From Parasedimentitalea marina (lineage in GTDB: Bacteria; Pseudomonadota; Alphaproteobacteria; Rhodobacterales; Rhodobacteraceae), in NCBI RefSeq assembly GCF_004006175.1, contig NZ_CP033219.1, positions 372,001 through 436,000 of the forward strand: 64,000 nucleotides of DNA. Direction: 5' to 3'. The notes beneath the pieces were generated by a model. That model worked only from the letters and a program-made list of their open reading frames with translations. It did not search any database and was not told the DNA's origin. The position numbers and the translations under genes are program-made. How positions within the stretch are numbered: the stretch's first letter is position 1; each line of letters starts with the position of its first letter. This document shows, one piece after another, positions 53,021-63,038 of the stretch.

Positions 53021-53385
53021 TCAATTCAGGAACAGCGCAAAACCACTGGCATTGCCGCGCGTCAAACGGTTGAAAGCCCGCCAGCATTGCTGTGTTAGCA
53101 CCGGGCTACGAGCCGCATGATTATAGGCGCCAACACCGTGCAGCCAGTCCAGCAGGATCAGCGGCGAGGGGTTCTCAAATTAAGCTGCGGCGTTGAGACC
53201 ATGGCCGTCGGGCAGGAACGGATGTTGGATCAGCAGTCTGCCATCCAGCACCGCCTGAGCGTCGGCCGAAATGCGCTGCCAATCTTATTGCGCCGCAAAG
53301 AAGTTCCGTTGATTTGGGGGTTGGTGCAGGGCGCCGATGATCATGTAAACCGTATCCAATGTGATCTGATCACCGATCTCCAAAC
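53021..53385 (-). pseudogene. Decayed reading frame between mdh and sucC
   Basis: One minus-strand frame reads as protein with high GC3 but is broken by two TAA stops. The readable pieces are TLDTVYMIIGALHQPPNQ, QAVLDGRLLIQHPFLPDGHG and LLDWLHGVGAYNHAARSP. It ends in TGA at 53021. No start codon fits an intact gene and I do not recognise the family. It probably marks an old gene lost between two TCA operons. The rest of 52775-53020 holds only the sucC operators and leader. Confidence 0.4.
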
Positions 53386-53415
53386 AAAAAAGGCACGCCA
53401 TTGATATGACGTGCC
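53386..53415 (-). terminator. Intrinsic terminator of mdh
   Basis: On the minus strand GGCACG pairs with CGTGCC (53392-53397 with 53410-53415) and is followed by TTTTTT (53386-53391). It lies 26 bp after the mdh stop, so mdh is its own transcription unit. Confidence 0.85.
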
Positions 53416-53440
53416 CCTGATGCGGATACAAGCTGACGGG

Positions 53441-54606
<1,166 letters not shown>

Positions 54607-54921
54607 GGGACCACTCTGCGGGCGGCTTCAAGAGAGATTTTGCGCTAGTGAGGTCGCGCATCCTGATCGATTCTCGTCGTGGTTGATGAGAGTCGCGGAC
54701 AGGACGGCGTGGTCTTTGGCGCTGCGCCAATTTGGACATAAAAGGGGGGATAGCGGACCTCAGGACCTGGGCATCAAGCCTGGCACAAAGGACATGGGCG
54801 GGCGTAGTCGCCCGCGGCCAATGTTTGTTCTTCGGCGATGGTCGTCTGGTGGCAGCGGCGACCATAGCCGGATCCTGTTCGACCTGTAAGTTGCCCATTT
54901 GCGGGGCAACACCTTGATGGT
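54607..54921. other. Gap without a confident gene
   Basis: This 315-bp stretch between the mdh operator and the next gene has short open frames on both strands but none with convincing composition or a ribosome site. The plus-strand frame near 54732-54917, with LFFGDGRLVAAATIAGS, has some protein-like character and could be a remnant. Confidence 0.3.
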
Positions 54922-55239
54922 TCAGGCGTCGTTGCCCTGAGGCGGCAGTGCTTCGGCAAGTTCTTCCCAGGACTGCCCCGACGCCACCAGGCAAGTTAAG
55001 CCATTGGGGGTGGTTACAGTGATGGTCCAAGTGCCGGTATCCGACGAGGCGAAGGTTTCGATTACCATGCCACGTTCGCCTAAGCCGATGCTCTGGCGGC
55101 TTTCCCCATAAGTGCTGGCCAGACGTTCTACGACTGCCTCGCGAGGGGCGCAATTTCTGTTCTGTTCAGCAGTGGCCTGCTGAGTTGCCATTGCCATGAA
55201 GCCCAGGCTCATGGTCAGTTTGATCATCGTCTTCATCAT
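54922..55239 (-). CDS. Small exported protein of unknown function
   Basis: A 105-residue protein with a signal peptide (TMIKLTMSLGFMAMATQQATAE). The mature part has NCAPREAVVERLASTYGE and ETFASSDTGTWTITVTTPNGLTC, a small beta domain with two Cys that could form a disulfide. Roseobacters carry proteins of this pattern, but I know no function. It is convergent with nothing nearby and has an open region of 345 bp upstream. Confidence 0.72.
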   Translation of the reverse strand: MMKTMIKLTMSLGFMAMATQQATAEQNRNCAPREAVVERLASTYGESRQSIGLGERGMVIETFASSDTGTWTITVTTPNGLTCLVASGQSWEELAEALPPQGNDA

Positions 55240-55584
55240 GGGTTTTACCCTTCATTCCGGAGCGGCCTGTACTACGTAAACTTGATTACGCACTACCCTC
55301 GATAGTTCCGTAGCGAGCCGGTTTCTGACGTTTATCGAACCATAAGCCGTTCTAAACCACGATCTACGCCGTTCTGGCTGGAAGGTAATGGGTTCGATGT
55401 AACCACTGTGCCAAATAGGTGCTGATAAAGTATTAATGCGGCGTTCCTCCCCTTATTTTTATGACGTTAGCCGTTGAGAACTTTGAATAATAAAGTTGAA
55501 ATGCTGCGATGCAGAATATTTTTTCTTGTAATTTTATGACCGAATCGCTATCGATTTAGCAATTTTACAACCTGGAGAGATAAT
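55240..55584. promoter_or_regulatory. AT-rich leader region of mcl2 with PhaR-like motif
   Basis: This 345-bp gap between divergent genes holds no open frame of note. The last 120 bp are AT-rich (for example AATATTTTTTC and TAATTTTATGACC), as expected for promoters of the mcl2 operon. CTGC-GAT-GCAG at 55504-55514 fits the CTGC-N3/4-GCAG motif reported for PhaR. GGAGAG lies 6 bp before the mcl2 ATG. Confidence 0.4.
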
Positions 55585-56439
55585 ATGGACATGCGTTCGC
55601 GCCCTTTTCGGTCGGTGCTGTATATTCCCGGTTCAAAACCGCGCGCCTTGGACAAAGCCCGGGGGCTGCCAGTGGATGCCGTGATCTTTGATCTTGAGGA
55701 CGCGGTGACAGTTGCCGAGAAGATCACGGCACGGGATACGCTGGCGCAAGAGTTACAGCAGGGCGGGTACGGGACCCGGATGCGGATTGTTCGTATCAAT
55801 GGCTTCGACACCGAATGGGGTCATGCAGATGCCAAGGCCGTGGCCCAGATGGCGTGCGATGCGGTGTTGCTGCCCAAGGTCTCGTCACTGGCGGATCTGG
55901 ATGCGCTGGCCGAGATCACTGGCGAATTGCCGATTTGGGCGATGATGGAAACCCCGCGCGGCATGTTGAACGCGGCCGAGATTGCCACGCATCCGAAACT
56001 GCAGGGCATGGTCATGGGGACCAACGATCTGGCAAAAGAGCTGCAGGTGCGGTTTCGGGCGGACCGTATGCCGCTGATGGCTGGGCTGGGTCTGTGCTTG
56101 CTGGCGGCCAAGGCCGAGGGGTTGGTGATCATTGATGGCGTCTATAATGCGTTCAAAGATGCCGAGGGACTGGCAGAGGAATGCAGCCAAGGCCGCGATA
56201 TGGGATTTGACGGCAAAACACTGATCCATCCGGCGCAAGTGGATGTCGCCAATACCGCCTTTGCGCCGTCAAACGATGAGGTGGATCTGGCCCGGCGCCA
56301 AATCACCGGTTTTGAAGAGGCCGAGGCTGCCGGGCAGGGGGTTGCTGTTGTTGATGGCAAAATTGTGGAAAACCTGCATGTGGTCACGGCACGCGAGATT
56401 ATTGCAAAAGCGGATGCAATCGCCGCGGTTTCCGCATAG
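55585..56439 (+). CDS. mcl2: (3S)-malyl-CoA thioesterase or malyl-CoA lyase-like protein
   Basis: A CitE/HpcH-type TIM-barrel enzyme of 284 residues. Typical parts are RSVLYIPGSKPRALDKARGLPVDAVIFDLEDAV, MVMGTNDLAKEL and DGKTLIHPAQVD. Its length fits Mcl2, the malyl-CoA thioesterase of R. sphaeroides (about 285 residues), better than Mcl1, the malyl-CoA lyase (about 318). Mcl2 releases malate from (S)-malyl-CoA at the end of the ethylmalonyl-CoA pathway. mch lies in the same direction about 0.9 kb on, which supports the assignment. Confidence 0.82.
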   Translation: MDMRSRPFRSVLYIPGSKPRALDKARGLPVDAVIFDLEDAVTVAEKITARDTLAQELQQGGYGTRMRIVRINGFDTEWGHADAKAVAQMACDAVLLPKVSSLADLDALAEITGELPIWAMMETPRGMLNAAEIATHPKLQGMVMGTNDLAKELQVRFRADRMPLMAGLGLCLLAAKAEGLVIIDGVYNAFKDAEGLAEECSQGRDMGFDGKTLIHPAQVDVANTAFAPSNDEVDLARRQITGFEEAEAAGQGVAVVDGKIVENLHVVTAREIIAKADAIAAVSA

Positions 56440-56473
56440 GCGTTGATCAAAATAACGTCTTGAGGAAACTGAC

Positions 56474-57022
56474 ATGACACTATTGGTCTTAGGCATCCTG
56501 CTGTGGATTGCTGCACATCTGTTCAAACGGGTTGCGCCAGATATGCGCGCATCTATGGGAGACAAGGGCAAGGGGCTGGTTGCACTGGCCCTGGTTGGGT
56601 CGATTGTGTTGATGGTGCTGGGCTATCGCAGCATGGACTTTATTCCCGTTTGGGAACCGGCGCCGTTTCTAAATCACATCAACAATCTGGCCGTGTTGAT
56701 TGCGCTGTATTTCACCAGCCCCGGGCCCAGCAAAGGCGCGATTTTCTATAAGATGCGGCATCCGATGCTGATTGGTTTCAAGCTATGGGCAGCCGCGCAT
56801 TTGCTGGTCAATGGCGATTTGGCGTCGATCATCCTGTTTGGCGGGTTGCTGGCCTGGGGTGTGATCGAAGTGATCGTCATCAACCGGTCCGAGCCCAACT
56901 GGACGCCAAACCCCAAGGGAACCATCGCCAAAGACGCGATGTTCTTTGCGATCTCGATCCTTTTGTTGGCTGTCATTGGCTATGTTCACGGGCTTATCGG
57001 GCCTTCACCCTTTCCAGGATAA
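56474..57022 (+). CDS. nnrU: NnrU family membrane protein
   Basis: A 182-residue membrane protein with about five hydrophobic helices and the NnrU pattern ILLWIAAHLFKRVAP, KMRHPMLIGFKLWAAAHLLVNGD and INRSEPNW. NnrU was named for nitrite/NO metabolism in Rhodobacter, but its biochemical role is unclear and many members sit outside denitrification loci. It lies between mcl2 and a DUF1737 gene, 34 and 6 bp from them, so it shares their operon. Confidence 0.88.
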   Translation: MTLLVLGILLWIAAHLFKRVAPDMRASMGDKGKGLVALALVGSIVLMVLGYRSMDFIPVWEPAPFLNHINNLAVLIALYFTSPGPSKGAIFYKMRHPMLIGFKLWAAAHLLVNGDLASIILFGGLLAWGVIEVIVINRSEPNWTPNPKGTIAKDAMFFAISILLLAVIGYVHGLIGPSPFPG

Positions 57023-57028
57023 AACACT

Positions 57029-57232
57029 ATGAAACTCTATCGGTTCCTTAGCGAGGACGACACGTCGGCCTTTTGTCATAAGGTCACGGATGCGCTGAAC
57101 AAAGGCTGGGAGCTGTATGGCAGCCCCACCGAGGCCTTTGACCCGGTCAAAGGCGTTATGCGCTGTGGCCAGTCGGTGGTGAAAGAGGTTGAGGGCACCT
57201 ATACGCCCGACACCAAATTGAGCGCACATTAG
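57029..57232 (+). CDS. DUF1737 family protein
   Basis: A 67-residue protein, MKLYRFLSEDDTSAFCHKVTDALNKGWELYGSPTEAFD..., matching the short DUF1737 family: an alpha/beta unit with KGWELYGSP and a closing CGQSVVKEV. Function unknown. It lies 6 bp after nnrU in the ethylmalonyl-CoA pathway run. Confidence 0.85.
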   Translation: MKLYRFLSEDDTSAFCHKVTDALNKGWELYGSPTEAFDPVKGVMRCGQSVVKEVEGTYTPDTKLSAH

Positions 57233-57352
57233 GGCGGTTCCAGCCGTGTTATCCCCATCCCGGCGCAGGTGCTGTTAAACGCAGTCCTTGCCCTATCGGG
57301 GCCTTTCCGGGGTGGGCGAGTATCTAAAGTTAACTAAATGGGAAGCGCTAGG

Positions 57353-58399
57353 ATGAGTAAGACCAGATCGGCCAAAACAAATTCGGGACGATTTTTCGAG
57401 GATTACGCCGTGGGTGATGTGTTGCGTCACGCGGTGCCGCGCACGGTATCGGGGGGCGAGCGGGCGCTGTATCATGCGCTGTATCCGGCCCGTCACGCGC
57501 TGTATTCCTCGGATGAATTTGCGCGTCGGTCAGGTCTGCCCAAATCGCCGCTGGATGATCTGGCGGCGTTCCACATTGTGTTCGGCAAGACGGTGCCGGA
57601 TGTGTCACTGAATGCGGTGGCCAATCTGGGCTACGCTGAGGGGCGGTGGCTCCTGCCGGTCTATGAGGGCGACACGTTGCGGTCAGAGTCCGAGGTAATC
57701 GGGGTCAAGCAGAACTCGAATGGCAAATCGGGTGTGGTCTATGTGCGCACCCGCGGGGTGAACCAGCGGGAAGAGACCGTGATGGAGTATGTGCGCTGGG
57801 TCATGGTGCGCAAAAAGGATCTGGAGGCACCGGCACCAGAAACGGTGATCCCGGCACTGAAAAAAGTGATCCCTGTCGAAGATCTGGTGATCCCCGAGGG
57901 GCTGGATTTTTCGGGTTATGATTTTGATCAGGCGGGCGAGCCGCATCACTGGGGCGATTACGCCGTGGGCGAGACCATTGATCATGTGGATGGGGTCACC
58001 ATCGAGGAGGCCGAGCATATGATCGCCACGCGGCTGTGGCAGAACACGGCCAAAGTGCATTTTGATGCTACGGCGCGGCCGGATGGATCTCGGTTGATAT
58101 ACGGCGGGCATGTGATCTCGATGGCGCGGGCGCTGTCGTTCAACGGGCTGGCCAATGCGCAGATGATTGTCGGGCTGAATGGGGGCGCGCATGCAAACCC
58201 CTGCGCATCAGGGATGACGGTGCGGGCCTGGTCTGAAGTGTTGGACAAGGCTGAGACTTCGGCGCCGGGGGTCGGTGCTATTCGGTTGCGGTTGGTTGCC
58301 GCCAGCGGGGCGGAGCCGTTTACCTTGAAGGGCGAGGACGGCAAGTATCTGCCGGGCGTGTTGTTGGATCTGGATTATTGGGCGTTGATGCCGGTCTGA
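57353..58399 (+). CDS. mch: Mesaconyl-CoA hydratase (MaoC family)
   Basis: Mch hydrates mesaconyl-CoA to beta-methylmalyl-CoA in the ethylmalonyl-CoA pathway. It has two hot-dog (MaoC-like) halves: GRFFEDYAVGDVLRHAVPRTVS in the first, HHWGDYAVGETIDHVDGVTIEEAEHMIATRLWQ in the second. The 348 residues are close to R. sphaeroides Mch (about 343). ATG 57353 has AGG just upstream; ATG 57338 would add five residues. It shares its neighbourhood with mcl2, so both enzymes of the C5/C4 end of the pathway are linked. Confidence 0.88.
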   Translation: MSKTRSAKTNSGRFFEDYAVGDVLRHAVPRTVSGGERALYHALYPARHALYSSDEFARRSGLPKSPLDDLAAFHIVFGKTVPDVSLNAVANLGYAEGRWLLPVYEGDTLRSESEVIGVKQNSNGKSGVVYVRTRGVNQREETVMEYVRWVMVRKKDLEAPAPETVIPALKKVIPVEDLVIPEGLDFSGYDFDQAGEPHHWGDYAVGETIDHVDGVTIEEAEHMIATRLWQNTAKVHFDATARPDGSRLIYGGHVISMARALSFNGLANAQMIVGLNGGAHANPCASGMTVRAWSEVLDKAETSAPGVGAIRLRLVAASGAEPFTLKGEDGKYLPGVLLDLDYWALMPV

Positions 58400-58400
58400 T

Positions 58401-58430
58401 TTGATGGCTGTTGATGGCTGTTGATGGCTG
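58401..58430 (+). repeat. Three 10-bp tandem repeats after mch
   Basis: TTGATGGCTG occurs three times in direct succession, beginning one base after the mch stop and running into the family B repeat at 58429. Probably slipped replication; no function is apparent. Confidence 0.9.
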
Positions 58431-58475
58431 GGGGCTCTGCCCCCAGACCCCCGGGATATTTTTGGCCAGATGAAA
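58429..58475 (-). repeat. Family B intergenic repeat (inverted)
   Basis: CTGGGGGC-TCT-GCCCCCAG is followed by ACCCCCGGGATATTTTTGGCCAGATGAA, the reverse orientation of the copy at 36497. It may terminate the mcl2-mch operon. Confidence 0.75.
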
Positions 58476-58551
58476 GGCGGACCCTGTGGGCCCGGCCGGG
58501 GCTGGCGTAAAAGTGATCGGGGATTTGCGATTTGCTTGTTAAGTTATCGCC

Positions 58552-59229
58552 ATGGTGTTTTTTCGGGTTTTGAGTTTTGCATTCTTTTTTGGTTTTCCTG
58601 TTGGTGGGCGGGCCTGCGATCTGGCGTTGGTGTTGGCGGTTGATGTGTCGGGATCGGTGGATTCTGAGGAATATCGTATTCAGATGGATGGCCTGGCAGA
58701 AGGCCTGCGCGACGGGGTGGTGGCAGAGGCCTTGGTGCGTGGCAAAGCGCAGGTGATGCTGATCCAATGGTCGGGATCCACTCGGCAAGAGGTTAGCATT
58801 CCGTGGGTGGATATCGTTGATTTTTCAGCAGTGGAGGCGCTGGCGAACCGTATCCAGCAGGTGGAGCGGCCGTGGCGCAATTATTCGACGGCAATTGGTC
58901 AGGCGCTGTTGCGCGCGGTGGCGCAATTTGACGATGTACCCGTCTGCGCCCGGCGGGTGATTGATCTTTCGGGGGATGGAACCTCGAATGAAGGCGTATC
59001 GCCAACCGGGTTGGATACGGTACTGGTTCAGGCGGAGGTGACCGTAAATGCCATAGCCATCGAAGAGAGCGATGCCGATCTGACCAGTTACTTCTATGAA
59101 AACGTGATCCATGGCGAAGGGGCTTTTGTTGCAACCGCTGAGAGCTTTGCCGATTATCCCGGGCGTATTCGCATGAAGCTGTTGCGGGAGGTGGCGCGTC
59201 AGACCGCGCAGCTTCAGCGCTTGCGGTGA
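58552..59229 (+). CDS. Exported DUF1194 (von Willebrand A-like) protein
   Basis: A 225-residue protein with a signal peptide (FFRVLSFAFFFGFPVGGRA). LALVLAVDVSGSVDSEEYRIQ provides a MIDAS-type metal site (DxSxS), and ARRVIDLSGDGTSNEGV another conserved loop. DUF1194 proteins are VWA-like and of unknown function; they may bind a ligand or partner protein in the periplasm. It precedes the sdh operators by about 50 bp and is probably not part of the sdh operon. Confidence 0.87.
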   Translation: MVFFRVLSFAFFFGFPVGGRACDLALVLAVDVSGSVDSEEYRIQMDGLAEGLRDGVVAEALVRGKAQVMLIQWSGSTRQEVSIPWVDIVDFSAVEALANRIQQVERPWRNYSTAIGQALLRAVAQFDDVPVCARRVIDLSGDGTSNEGVSPTGLDTVLVQAEVTVNAIAIEESDADLTSYFYENVIHGEGAFVATAESFADYPGRIRMKLLREVARQTAQLQRLR

Positions 59230-59278
59230 TTTTGAGGTAAGGGGGCTGATTCTGCGAAACTTCTACAAATTGCAATTA

Positions 59279-59309
59279 TGTGATCACAAGCCTGAATGCT
59301 GTGATCACA
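59279..59309. promoter_or_regulatory. Paired TGTGATCACA operators upstream of sdhC
   Basis: TGTGATCACA occurs at 59279-59288 and 59300-59309, again exactly 21 bp apart. The nearer copy ends 114 bp upstream of the sdhC start, almost the same distance as for sucC. A further half site (CTGTGA) follows at once. The 7 bases flanking the downstream copy (GCTGTGATCACAA) also occur at sucC. Confidence 0.8.
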
Positions 59310-59422
59310 ACTGTGATTTTTTAGCGCCAACAGGCGAAATACCACGAATATTTACCATTCGTTCGGGTGACAGCCGGTAAAAATCCGCTAAAACACCGTC
59401 AGCCAACCGAAGAGGAGCCACC

Positions 59423-59806
59423 ATGGCCGATGTCAATCGGGGTAATCGCCCGCTTTCGCCTCATTTGAGTATTTATCGCCCGCAGCTGACGTCTGTGTCG
59501 TCAATCATGGTTCGGATCACCGGGATTGCATCATTGGGGCTGGCCCTGCTGGTGGTCTGGTGGTTGCTGGCCGCTGCAACCTCGGCGGGATCTTTTGCTG
59601 TTATTGATGGGCTGCTGCGCAGCTGGTTTGGCAGCTTGGTTCTGCTCGGCGCTACCTGGGCACTGTGGTATCACATGCTGGGTCGACTGCGTCACGTGAT
59701 CTGGGATTTTGGATATTTGGTGCAAGTTGAGGTGTCCAACAAGATGGGCCTGGGCATGTTCATTGGCGCAACCGTCCTGACGGCTATCACGGCCCTCGTG
59801 GTTTAA
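59423..59806 (+). CDS. sdhC: Succinate dehydrogenase cytochrome b556 subunit
   Basis: SdhC anchors complex II in the inner membrane and binds heme b and ubiquinone. The 127 residues show three transmembrane helices, the signature RPLSPHLSIYRPQLTSVSSIMVRITG, and WYHMLGRLRHVIWDFG with the heme-ligand His. GAGGAG about 6 bp upstream supports the start. It begins the operon sdhC-sdhD-sdhA-sdhB. Confidence 0.95.
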   Translation: MADVNRGNRPLSPHLSIYRPQLTSVSSIMVRITGIASLGLALLVVWWLLAAATSAGSFAVIDGLLRSWFGSLVLLGATWALWYHMLGRLRHVIWDFGYLVQVEVSNKMGLGMFIGATVLTAITALVV

Positions 59807-59817
59807 GGAGCGATATT

Positions 59818-60189
59818 ATGCGATATTTGACCGACCGCAAACGAGCCGAGGGTCTGGGCGCCAGTGGTTCCGGGACGCATCATCATTGGCAGATGATGGT
59901 TAGTTCTATCCTTTTGGTGCCTTTGGTTCCGCTTTTCATCTTCACCTTCGGCTATGGGCTGGGTGGTACCCATGAAGAGGTGTTGGCCTACTTTGGCCGC
60001 CCCTTCCCGGCGCTTGTCATGGCATTGAGCCTGATTGTGATCACCCTGCATGTGATGCATGAGGCTAAAGCCGCGATCGAAGACTATATGCATGGAGTCG
60101 CAGGCAAACTGACGCTGATCTTTGCAACGGCCTTTTCTTACACCCTTATTGCGGCGGGCTTGTTTGCTATCGCACGCATCGCCCTTTGA
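59818..60189 (+). CDS. sdhD: Succinate dehydrogenase membrane anchor subunit
   Basis: A 123-residue protein with three hydrophobic helices (MVSSILLVPLVPLFIFTFGYGLG and two more), an N-terminal LGASGSGTHHHWQMM, and a conserved ALSLIVITLHVMHEAKAAIEDYM. Together with SdhC it forms the quinone- and heme-binding part of complex II. It follows sdhC by 11 bp. Confidence 0.93.
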   Translation: MRYLTDRKRAEGLGASGSGTHHHWQMMVSSILLVPLVPLFIFTFGYGLGGTHEEVLAYFGRPFPALVMALSLIVITLHVMHEAKAAIEDYMHGVAGKLTLIFATAFSYTLIAAGLFAIARIAL

Positions 60190-60207
60190 TATCGGAGCTC
60201 TGAACGA

Positions 60208-62013
60208 ATGGCTTCTTACGAATATGAAACCCATGATTATGACGTTGTTGTCGTTGGTGCCGGTGGCGCAGGATTGCGCGCTACACTGGGAATGGCAGAG
60301 CAGGGGCTGCGCACGGCCTGTGTGACCAAAGTGTTCCCGACCCGCTCGCATACAGTTGCGGCGCAGGGCGGCATTGCGGCCTCGCTGTCGAACATGGGTC
60401 CGGACAACTGGCAGTGGCATATGTATGACACCGTCAAAGGCAGTGACTGGCTGGGCGACATGGACGCGCAGGAATATATGGTGCGTGAGGCGCCGAAAGC
60501 GGTTTATGAGCTGGAGCACTACGGTGTGCCCTTCTCGCGGACCGAAGAAGGCAAGATTTATCAGCGCCCGTTTGGTGGTCACACCACCGAGTTTGGCGAT
60601 GGCCCGGCGGTTCAGCGGACCTGTGCTGCGGCAGACCGGACCGGTCACGCGATCCTGCACACGCTGTATGGCCAGTCGCTGAAGAACAACGCTGAGTTTT
60701 ATGTCGAGTATTTCGCCATCGACCTGATCATGTCTGAGGATGGACGGTGTCAGGGCGTTGTCTGCTGGAAACTGGACGACGGCACCATGCATGTGTTCAA
60801 CGCCAAGATGGTTGTTCTGGCCACTGGTGGTTACGGCCGTGCTTATTTCAGCGCCACATCTGCCCATACCTGTACCGGTGACGGTGGTGGTATGGTGGCC
60901 CGTGCGGGTCTGGCTTTGCAAGACATGGAATTTGTTCAGTTTCACCCGACCGGCATCTACGGCTCGGGCTGTCTGATCACCGAGGGTGCCCGCGGCGAGG
61001 GTGGTTATCTGACCAACTCGGAAGGCGAGCGGTTCATGGAGCGCTATGCGCCCCAGTACAAGGATCTTGCTCCGCGCGATTATGTGTCACGTTCGATGAC
61101 CATGGAAATCCGCGAAGGTCGCGGTGTCGGCGCCGAAGGTGATCACATTCACCTGAACCTGTCGCATCTGCCAGCCGAGGCACTGGCCGAACGGCTGCCG
61201 GGTATTTCCGAGAGCGCCAAGATTTTTGCCGGTGTTGATCTGACCAAAGAGCCGATCCCGGTGATCCCGACCGTGCATTACAACATGGGCGGCATTCCGA
61301 CCAACTATTGGGGCGAAGTGCTGAACCCAACCGAGAAAGATTCCAACGCGGTGGTTCCCGGCCTGATGGCCGTGGGCGAGGCCGGTTGTGCCTCGGTGCA
61401 TGGGGCCAACCGTCTTGGCTCTAACTCGCTGATCGATTTGGTGGTCTTTGGCCGCGCTTCGGCCATCCGTGCCGGTAAAGTTGTCGATGCCGAAGCCCCC
61501 AATCCGGTGCTGAACCAGGCAGCGATTGATGCTGCATTTGACCGTTTTGACGGGCTGCGCCATGCCAAGGGCAATGTCGCCACAGCCGAATTGCGGTTGG
61601 AAATGCAGAAAACCATGCAGGCCGACGCAGCTGTGTTCCGGACTTCGAAAACCCTAAGCGAGGGTGTCGAGAAAATGACTGCGATTGCGGGTAAGATGGA
61701 TGACCTGTCGGTCACGGATCGCTCGCTGGTATGGAACTCGGATTTGATGGAAACGCTGGAGCTGGCCAACCTGATGCCCAACGCGCTGGCCACCATCCAC
61801 GGTGCCGAAGCGCGCAAGGAAAGCCGTGGCGCCCACGCGCATGAGGATTTCGCCGAACGCGACGATGCGAACTGGCGGGTACACACCATCAGCCGGGTTG
61901 ATGGCGCATCGGTTGACCTGAGCCACCGCCCAGTGGTGGTCCAACCACTGACCACGGAAAAAGAAGGCGGTATCAACTTGGAGAAGGTCGCGCCCAAAGC
62001 GCGGACGTTCTGA
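60208..62013 (+). CDS. sdhA: Succinate dehydrogenase flavoprotein subunit
   Basis: SdhA oxidises succinate to fumarate with covalently bound FAD. It has [18 protein letters not shown], the flavin-linked His in [16 protein letters not shown], the substrate stretch [23 protein letters not shown], and [20 protein letters not shown] near the C-terminal half. The 601 residues are full length. It is followed by extra genes before sdhB. Confidence 0.97.
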   Translation: MASYEYETHDYDVVVVGAGGAGLRATLGMAEQGLRTACVTKVFPTRSHTVAAQGGIAASLSNMGPDNWQWHMYDTVKGSDWLGDMDAQEYMVREAPKAVYELEHYGVPFSRTEEGKIYQRPFGGHTTEFGDGPAVQRTCAAADRTGHAILHTLYGQSLKNNAEFYVEYFAIDLIMSEDGRCQGVVCWKLDDGTMHVFNAKMVVLATGGYGRAYFSATSAHTCTGDGGGMVARAGLALQDMEFVQFHPTGIYGSGCLITEGARGEGGYLTNSEGERFMERYAPQYKDLAPRDYVSRSMTMEIREGRGVGAEGDHIHLNLSHLPAEALAERLPGISESAKIFAGVDLTKEPIPVIPTVHYNMGGIPTNYWGEVLNPTEKDSNAVVPGLMAVGEAGCASVHGANRLGSNSLIDLVVFGRASAIRAGKVVDAEAPNPVLNQAAIDAAFDRFDGLRHAKGNVATAELRLEMQKTMQADAAVFRTSKTLSEGVEKMTAIAGKMDDLSVTDRSLVWNSDLMETLELANLMPNALATIHGAEARKESRGAHAHEDFAERDDANWRVHTISRVDGASVDLSHRPVVVQPLTTEKEGGINLEKVAPKARTF

Positions 62014-62025
62014 GGCGGCTGCCGG

Positions 62026-62145
62026 ATGGTTTTGGTGGATAAAACGACGGTAGTGCCGGGACGTGTTGCGCCCCGGTCTGCACTTGCCTGTGCCATCTGG
62101 AGCGTTATGGGCGGCGTCTGCTTTTTTCCTGAGGTGGGACAATGA
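62026..62145 (+). CDS. Possible mini-ORF between sdhA and the sulfotransferase-like gene
   Basis: ATG 62026 opens 39 codons, MVLVDKTTVVPGRVAPRSAL, then a hydrophobic ACAIWSVMGGVCFFPEVGQ. Its TGA overlaps the next gene's ATG (ATGA), an arrangement used for coupling in operons. No clear ribosome site precedes it, so translation is uncertain. Function unknown. Confidence 0.3.
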   Translation: MVLVDKTTVVPGRVAPRSALACAIWSVMGGVCFFPEVGQ

Positions 62146-63038
62146 CCGCTATGGATCGCCAAATGGATGCTGGACAGCCCAGAGAATGGACCCGCCTTGG
62201 ATTTGTTCCGGGGCAGGCGCTGCGTATGTTTGGCATGCGTCGGTCGGGCAATCATGCCATAGCCAATTGGCTGCAACGCAATGCACCTTCGGGGCATTCG
62301 GTGTTTATGAACAATTGCAAACCCACCACCGATCCGTTCAAAAGTTTTCGCTCGATCGAGTTGGATGGAAAGATTGCGCCACATCGCAAGGCGCGCAGGG
62401 ACCTGGCCTCGGTCACGGCACGCGCCGAGGATGGCGCTATGTTGCTGATCTCATACGAGGATGTGACGCCTGCAAATTTCGCGCCAATGCGAATGGTGTC
62501 GGAACCGTTTGACGAGACATTGCTGACCGGTGATGTGTTGATCTATCGGAGTTTCCTGAACTGGGCCGCTTCCCTACTGAAAAAAATGCAGGCCAATGAT
62601 TCCTATAGCCTGCTCAGACGCAACGCGATCCTGTTGCATGCTATAGACAATTACCGGCTGTTGTTGAAACAGGTGGAACAGGCCGATGATTTGGGCTTCA
62701 CCTGTATCTGCTACGACGATTGGATGCGCAGCGAGGATTATCGCGCATCAATCCTGGCGCAGCTGGACTTGCCTGTGTGCGATAATAGCCTGGGTCAGGT
62801 GCAAAGCTATGGCGGTGGTTCATCGTTCCAAAAAGAGGCCAGTAGCGCCGACGAATTAGAGACAAGCCGGCGGTGGCAGAAAATGTCTGAAGACCCCGAG
62901 TTTGCGGCTGTACTGAATCTTGCGGCGCATGACACCAAGCTGACCCACCGACTGGAACGGGTGTTTCCACGCGACGCGGCGCTATTGGCCCGGATTGCAG
63001 GTGTGAATACCCCACCTGAGGAGGGCCGCCGTGAGTGA
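62142..63038 (+). CDS. Sulfotransferase-like protein inside the sdh operon
   Basis: A 298-residue soluble protein. ALRMFGMRRSGNHAIANWL near residue 30 fits the 5'-phosphosulfate-binding loop of PAPS sulfotransferases (GxxRSGxxxxxxxL), and DVLIYRSFLNWAASLLKKM resembles their 3'-phosphate-binding segment (Rxx..S). The later part is more divergent, so the substrate is unknown, and a nucleotide-binding role without transfer is possible. It overlaps the preceding mini-ORF by 4 bp and the following 60-residue ORF by 8 bp, so it sits in the middle of the sdhA-sdhB gap. Confidence 0.7.
   Translation: MTAMDRQMDAGQPREWTRLGFVPGQALRMFGMRRSGNHAIANWLQRNAPSGHSVFMNNCKPTTDPFKSFRSIELDGKIAPHRKARRDLASVTARAEDGAMLLISYEDVTPANFAPMRMVSEPFDETLLTGDVLIYRSFLNWAASLLKKMQANDSYSLLRRNAILLHAIDNYRLLLKQVEQADDLGFTCICYDDWMRSEDYRASILAQLDLPVCDNSLGQVQSYGGGSSFQKEASSADELETSRRWQKMSEDPEFAAVLNLAAHDTKLTHRLERVFPRDAALLARIAGVNTPPEEGRRE

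Noticed and set aside
53361..53373. GTGATCTGATCAC, similar to the TCA operator
   Set aside because: It has an odd-length dyad and lies inside the decayed coding frame, not at the spacing of the true operators.
53117..53404. 95-codon plus-strand frame between sucC and mdh
   Set aside because: The minus-strand frame in the same place has better GC3 and protein-like sequence; the plus frame has no ribosome site and runs into the mdh terminator.
59803..60945. 380-codon minus-strand frame opposite sdhD and sdhA
   Set aside because: It overlaps two certain genes on the other strand and lacks family motifs.
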